This document shows positions 36,424-38,113 of a DNA stretch of 38,113 nucleotides, in pieces. Origin of the DNA: a virus; the IMG/VR virus record IMGVR_UViG_3300035187_003230, positions 1 to 38,113 of that record. One strand, 5' to 3'. A model generated the notes under the pieces. It was not told the origin of the DNA. It worked only from the letters and a program-made list of their open reading frames with translations, and ran no database searches. Position numbers and translations under genes: made by a program. Positions within the stretch are counted from its first letter, which is position 1. Each line of letters opens with the position of its first letter.

Positions 36424-36665
36424 TTAGCCCCTTGATTAGCGATAAGGGTTGGGATGGCGTTTTCGATATTGGTAACGCGCTCTTCGAGTTTGGCAAAATC
36501 GGATTGCTCATCTTCTTTTTTCATAATCGCCACCATTACGGCAAGGTTTTTATCCATGTCCGCTTGCGTTTTCAGAAAATAGGTTCCAGCCCCCGCAATG
36601 GTGGCGATGACAATACCAATAAGCGTTATAAGCAATTTGGTATTTGTATTGCTGCTGTCATCCAC
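36420..36665 (-). CDS. Membrane-anchored coiled-coil protein; inner-spanin candidate (81 aa)
   Basis: An 81-residue protein with one N-terminal transmembrane helix (residues 10-30, LLITLIGIVIATIAGAGTYFL) and a charged helix beyond (QADMDKNLAVMVAIMKKEDE, FAKLEERVTNIENAIP). This is the layout of i-spanins (Rz-like), though shorter than most; no lipobox-bearing o-spanin is visible next to or within it. The GTG start at 36665 has AAAGG 8 bases upstream. It lies directly before the endolysin. Confidence 0.65.
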   Translation of the reverse strand: MDDSSNTNTKLLITLIGIVIATIAGAGTYFLKTQADMDKNLAVMVAIMKKEDEQSDFAKLEERVTNIENAIPTLIANQGAK

Positions 36666-36676
36666 AACAGGGGCCT

Positions 36677-36964
36677 TTAGTTTCCCTGTTGCACGTGTGC
36701 AACAATGGATTTAGCTTGGTTAGCAAAATTTTGCTGATCGGAAGCAGCAAACTGAATCAGTTGTTGCCCTTTTTCTGCGCTAATTTTACTCATCTCAGGA
36801 CAATTGATAATGCGAAAAGCCATAGAAATCAGGTTTTGCGACAGATCAAAATAAGATTTTTTGTAAATTTCATCAATGGCGGCTAAGTGTTGTTGGACTT
36901 CAGACATAGGGTCTTCCTTTATTTGGGGTTTTTTAGGTTTAGAGAGTGAAAAAAAGAACCTCAC
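36677..36964 (-). CDS. Hypothetical helical protein, two possible starts (95 or 76 aa)
   Basis: Two starts are supported. A GTG at 36964 has AAAGGAGAG 5 bases upstream and adds a basic N-terminus (MRFFFSLSKPKKPQIKEDP); an ATG at 36907 has AAGGAAG 6 bases upstream and gives 76 residues. The common part is helical (AIDEIYKKSYFDLSQNLISMA, SAEKGQQLIQFAASDQQNFANQA), somewhat like phasin helices. It is the first gene of the lysis set. It may have two products like holins with dual starts, but that is only suggested by the two ribosome sites. Confidence 0.62.
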   Translation of the reverse strand: MRFFFSLSKPKKPQIKEDPMSEVQQHLAAIDEIYKKSYFDLSQNLISMAFRIINCPEMSKISAEKGQQLIQFAASDQQNFANQAKSIVAHVQQGN

Positions 36965-37029
36965 TTCATCTCTCCTTTGGCAGGTTTTACATCACCTTAC
37001 ACAGCATTTTCTTGATTTTCAAACTGTTT

Positions 37030-37335
37030 CTAATAACCTGAAATAGCTTGGCTGCATTTTTCTTGACGATTCTCTTCGTAACCAATTAAAGAAAATATCA
37101 AGTTCACTGTATCACCCTTATTGTCTGGCAGTTTTATCAAGAAATCTATAATACTTGATGCTTGATCCTTTGTAAGGTTTTGCCAATTTTCCAAATTTTC
37201 ACAGCCAACAATTTTAAATTGTTTTGTAATTTCAGGTAAGAAAAACGGAAACAGCCCATTATCGTCACTTTTTAGTTTAAAAAGTAAATGCGCCATGTAG
37301 CGTTTTTGTTTGTCTGTGGCTAAATAATCACTCAT
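37030..37335 (-). CDS. Hypothetical protein sharing a C-terminal module with the ATPase (101 aa)
   Basis: A 101-residue protein. Its start YLATDKQKRYMAHLLFKL and a later stretch with NLTKDQASSIIDFLIKL resemble the ATPase's C-terminal stretches FATDEQKEQIQILAERL and MTKDVAVALIEEL. This AT-x-x-Q...TK-x-x-A-x-x-LI pattern occurs at the ends of many recombination or nucleotide-binding phage proteins and in some topoisomerase-linked parts. GGAGAG lies 5 bases before the ATG. It follows the ATPase gene by 15 bases, so is co-expressed and may partner it. Confidence 0.65.
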   Translation of the reverse strand: MSDYLATDKQKRYMAHLLFKLKSDDNGLFPFFLPEITKQFKIVGCENLENWQNLTKDQASSIIDFLIKLPDNKGDTVNLIFSLIGYEENRQEKCSQAISGY

Positions 37336-37350
37336 AAAAACTCTCCAACT

Positions 37351-38112
37351 CTAATAAGGAATTTCATCATCTAAAAGGGGTTCGGATTGCGTTTCAGTTT
37401 TTTTAACAATAGGCACGTCATCTGTTTTGGTTAAGCGAAGCTCCTCTATCAAAGCTACTGCCACATCTTTTGTCATGTTGATCCACGCAGAATTTCCTGT
37501 AATGCCGTGTTTTTCTTTAATAATTTTCCGTTGTTCTACACTTAACCGTTCAGCCAAAATTTGGATTTGTTCCTTTTGCTCATCCGTGGCAAATTCAGCA
37601 CCGGAATTTAGCCATTTAAGGATAGACTCACAAAAAACCTTATCAATCGGAAACGTTTTTCCTGACAAAAACCCTGTTCTATCCTTTGATGATGTTGCAA
37701 GAAAGTTTCCACCACCAGGGAAATCAATCACCAGCGTAAATTCATAGTCCATGCCATCCCTTTGAATGGGGGCCATTCCTATTTTTTCCGGTGTCTTTTT
37801 TCCATTTTTTTCCACCAAGGCATATTCTTGTTTTGCTCTCATGGTGGCAATAATGTGAACCTTTGACGCAAGGATGCAATCAATAAAAGCCTGATGCTTT
37901 GGTGTCACATTTTTCCATGATGTATAGCTGTTTTTAGAATTAGAGGCATTTGTAACATTATCCACAATCTCTAAACATCCACCTGTGCCGTTCCATTCAT
38001 GGCTTATGCTATCAATGATAATCACATCGGCACCAAAAGCCTCGGCATCCTTTATTTGCTTTATATAAGCCTCTGGCGAGTAAGGAGCCACAAAATTGGA
38101 TACATAGTACTC
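37351..38112 (-). CDS. RecA-like phage ATPase (Sak4-type), C-terminal part; begins at window position 306
   Basis: This is the rest of the ATPase gene that begins at 306 on the minus strand. It contains the Walker B strand VIIID (residues 90-94), a FDALVSF-independent middle with TMRAKQEYAL and MAPIQRDGMDYEFTLVIDFPG, typical of AAA_24/Sak4 proteins, and the C-terminal module from residue 235. The last eight residues, LLDDEIPY, resemble the acidic tip DDDIPF of single-stranded DNA-binding proteins, by which those bind partners. Through 38113 the sequence repeats the beginning of the window. It should be read as one protein of 313 residues. Confidence 0.88.
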   Translation of the reverse strand, partial: EYYVSNFVAPYSPEAYIKQIKDAEAFGADVIIIDSISHEWNGTGGCLEIVDNVTNASNSKNSYTSWKNVTPKHQAFIDCILASKVHIIATMRAKQEYALVEKNGKKTPEKIGMAPIQRDGMDYEFTLVIDFPGGGNFLATSSKDRTGFLSGKTFPIDKVFCESILKWLNSGAEFATDEQKEQIQILAERLSVEQRKIIKEKHGITGNSAWINMTKDVAVALIEELRLTKTDDVPIVKKTETQSEPLLDDEIPY

Positions 38113-38113
38113 A
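37987..38113. repeat. Terminal direct repeat, right copy
   Basis: Identical to 1-127 and in the same orientation. Removing it gives a circular map of 37,986 bp. Confidence 0.95.

Noticed and set aside
36968-36980. Start-stop mini frame (ATG AAG TGA) behind AAAGGAGAG
   Set aside because: The spacing is too short and the same site serves the GTG start at 36964.

Overview
The window is the whole genome of a tailed bacteriophage, cut at an arbitrary point. The first and last 127 bases are identical, so the unit length is 37,986 bp. Joining the ends restores one intact ATPase gene (313 codons) that is otherwise split across the two window edges. The virion genes resemble the P22 style of short-tailed phages: a long portal with a coiled-coil C-terminus, a small adaptor, a gp10-like tail protein, three glutamine/alanine-rich proteins that look like internal ejection proteins, and no tape measure or contractile sheath. 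There is no DNA polymerase, RNA polymerase, integrase or recognisable att site. The host cannot be named from sequence alone. The 3-TM holin family is best known from alphaproteobacterial gene transfer agents, so an alphaproteobacterial host is plausible but not shown.

Layout. Positions 1-2000 (minus strand, continuing from the right end) hold a RecA-like ATPase, a PD-(D/E)XK-type nuclease and tightly coupled small genes, several of them membrane proteins. Positions 2041-4400 hold a divergent HTH regulator and small leftward genes, including a secreted protein and a probable small RNA or attenuated leader. Positions 4410-8620 (plus) are the replication region: a replisome-organiser-like protein containing a 7-bp tandem repeat that looks like an origin, then small overlapping genes ending at a bidirectional terminator. 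Positions 8639-14706 (minus) are a long accessory array of about 18 small genes, among them an HTH/pentapeptide-repeat fusion, a Trp-repeat protein and a 20-residue hydrophobic peptide. Inside this array, on the opposite strand, lies a roughly 235-nt structured RNA candidate with its own promoter and terminator (13756-14024). Positions 14887-35135 (plus) form the late operon: terminase, portal, scaffold, capsid, terminator, adaptor, tail proteins, ejection proteins and fibre/appendage proteins. Positions 35136-36964 (minus) carry holin, endolysin and a spanin-like membrane protein. Positions 37030 to the junction carry the ATPase and a partner protein.

Regulation. Most transcription units start at sigma70-like promoters (TTGAC-like box, 16-18 bp, TATNNT-like box), many followed by a GTATACACA/CAACAACA initial sequence. 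Three leftward promoters of the accessory array share a palindromic operator, TGCAA-N3-TTGC, between the -35 and -10 boxes, implying one phage repressor. Many accessory genes carry the same translation leader (AAAGGAAACC just before ATG). Early leftward and replication genes would be expressed first, the single long rightward late operon from 14838 next, and lysis from the leftward right-end operon. Promoter, operator, origin and RNA calls were made by eye and are inferences; gene families are from remembered motifs, not database searches.
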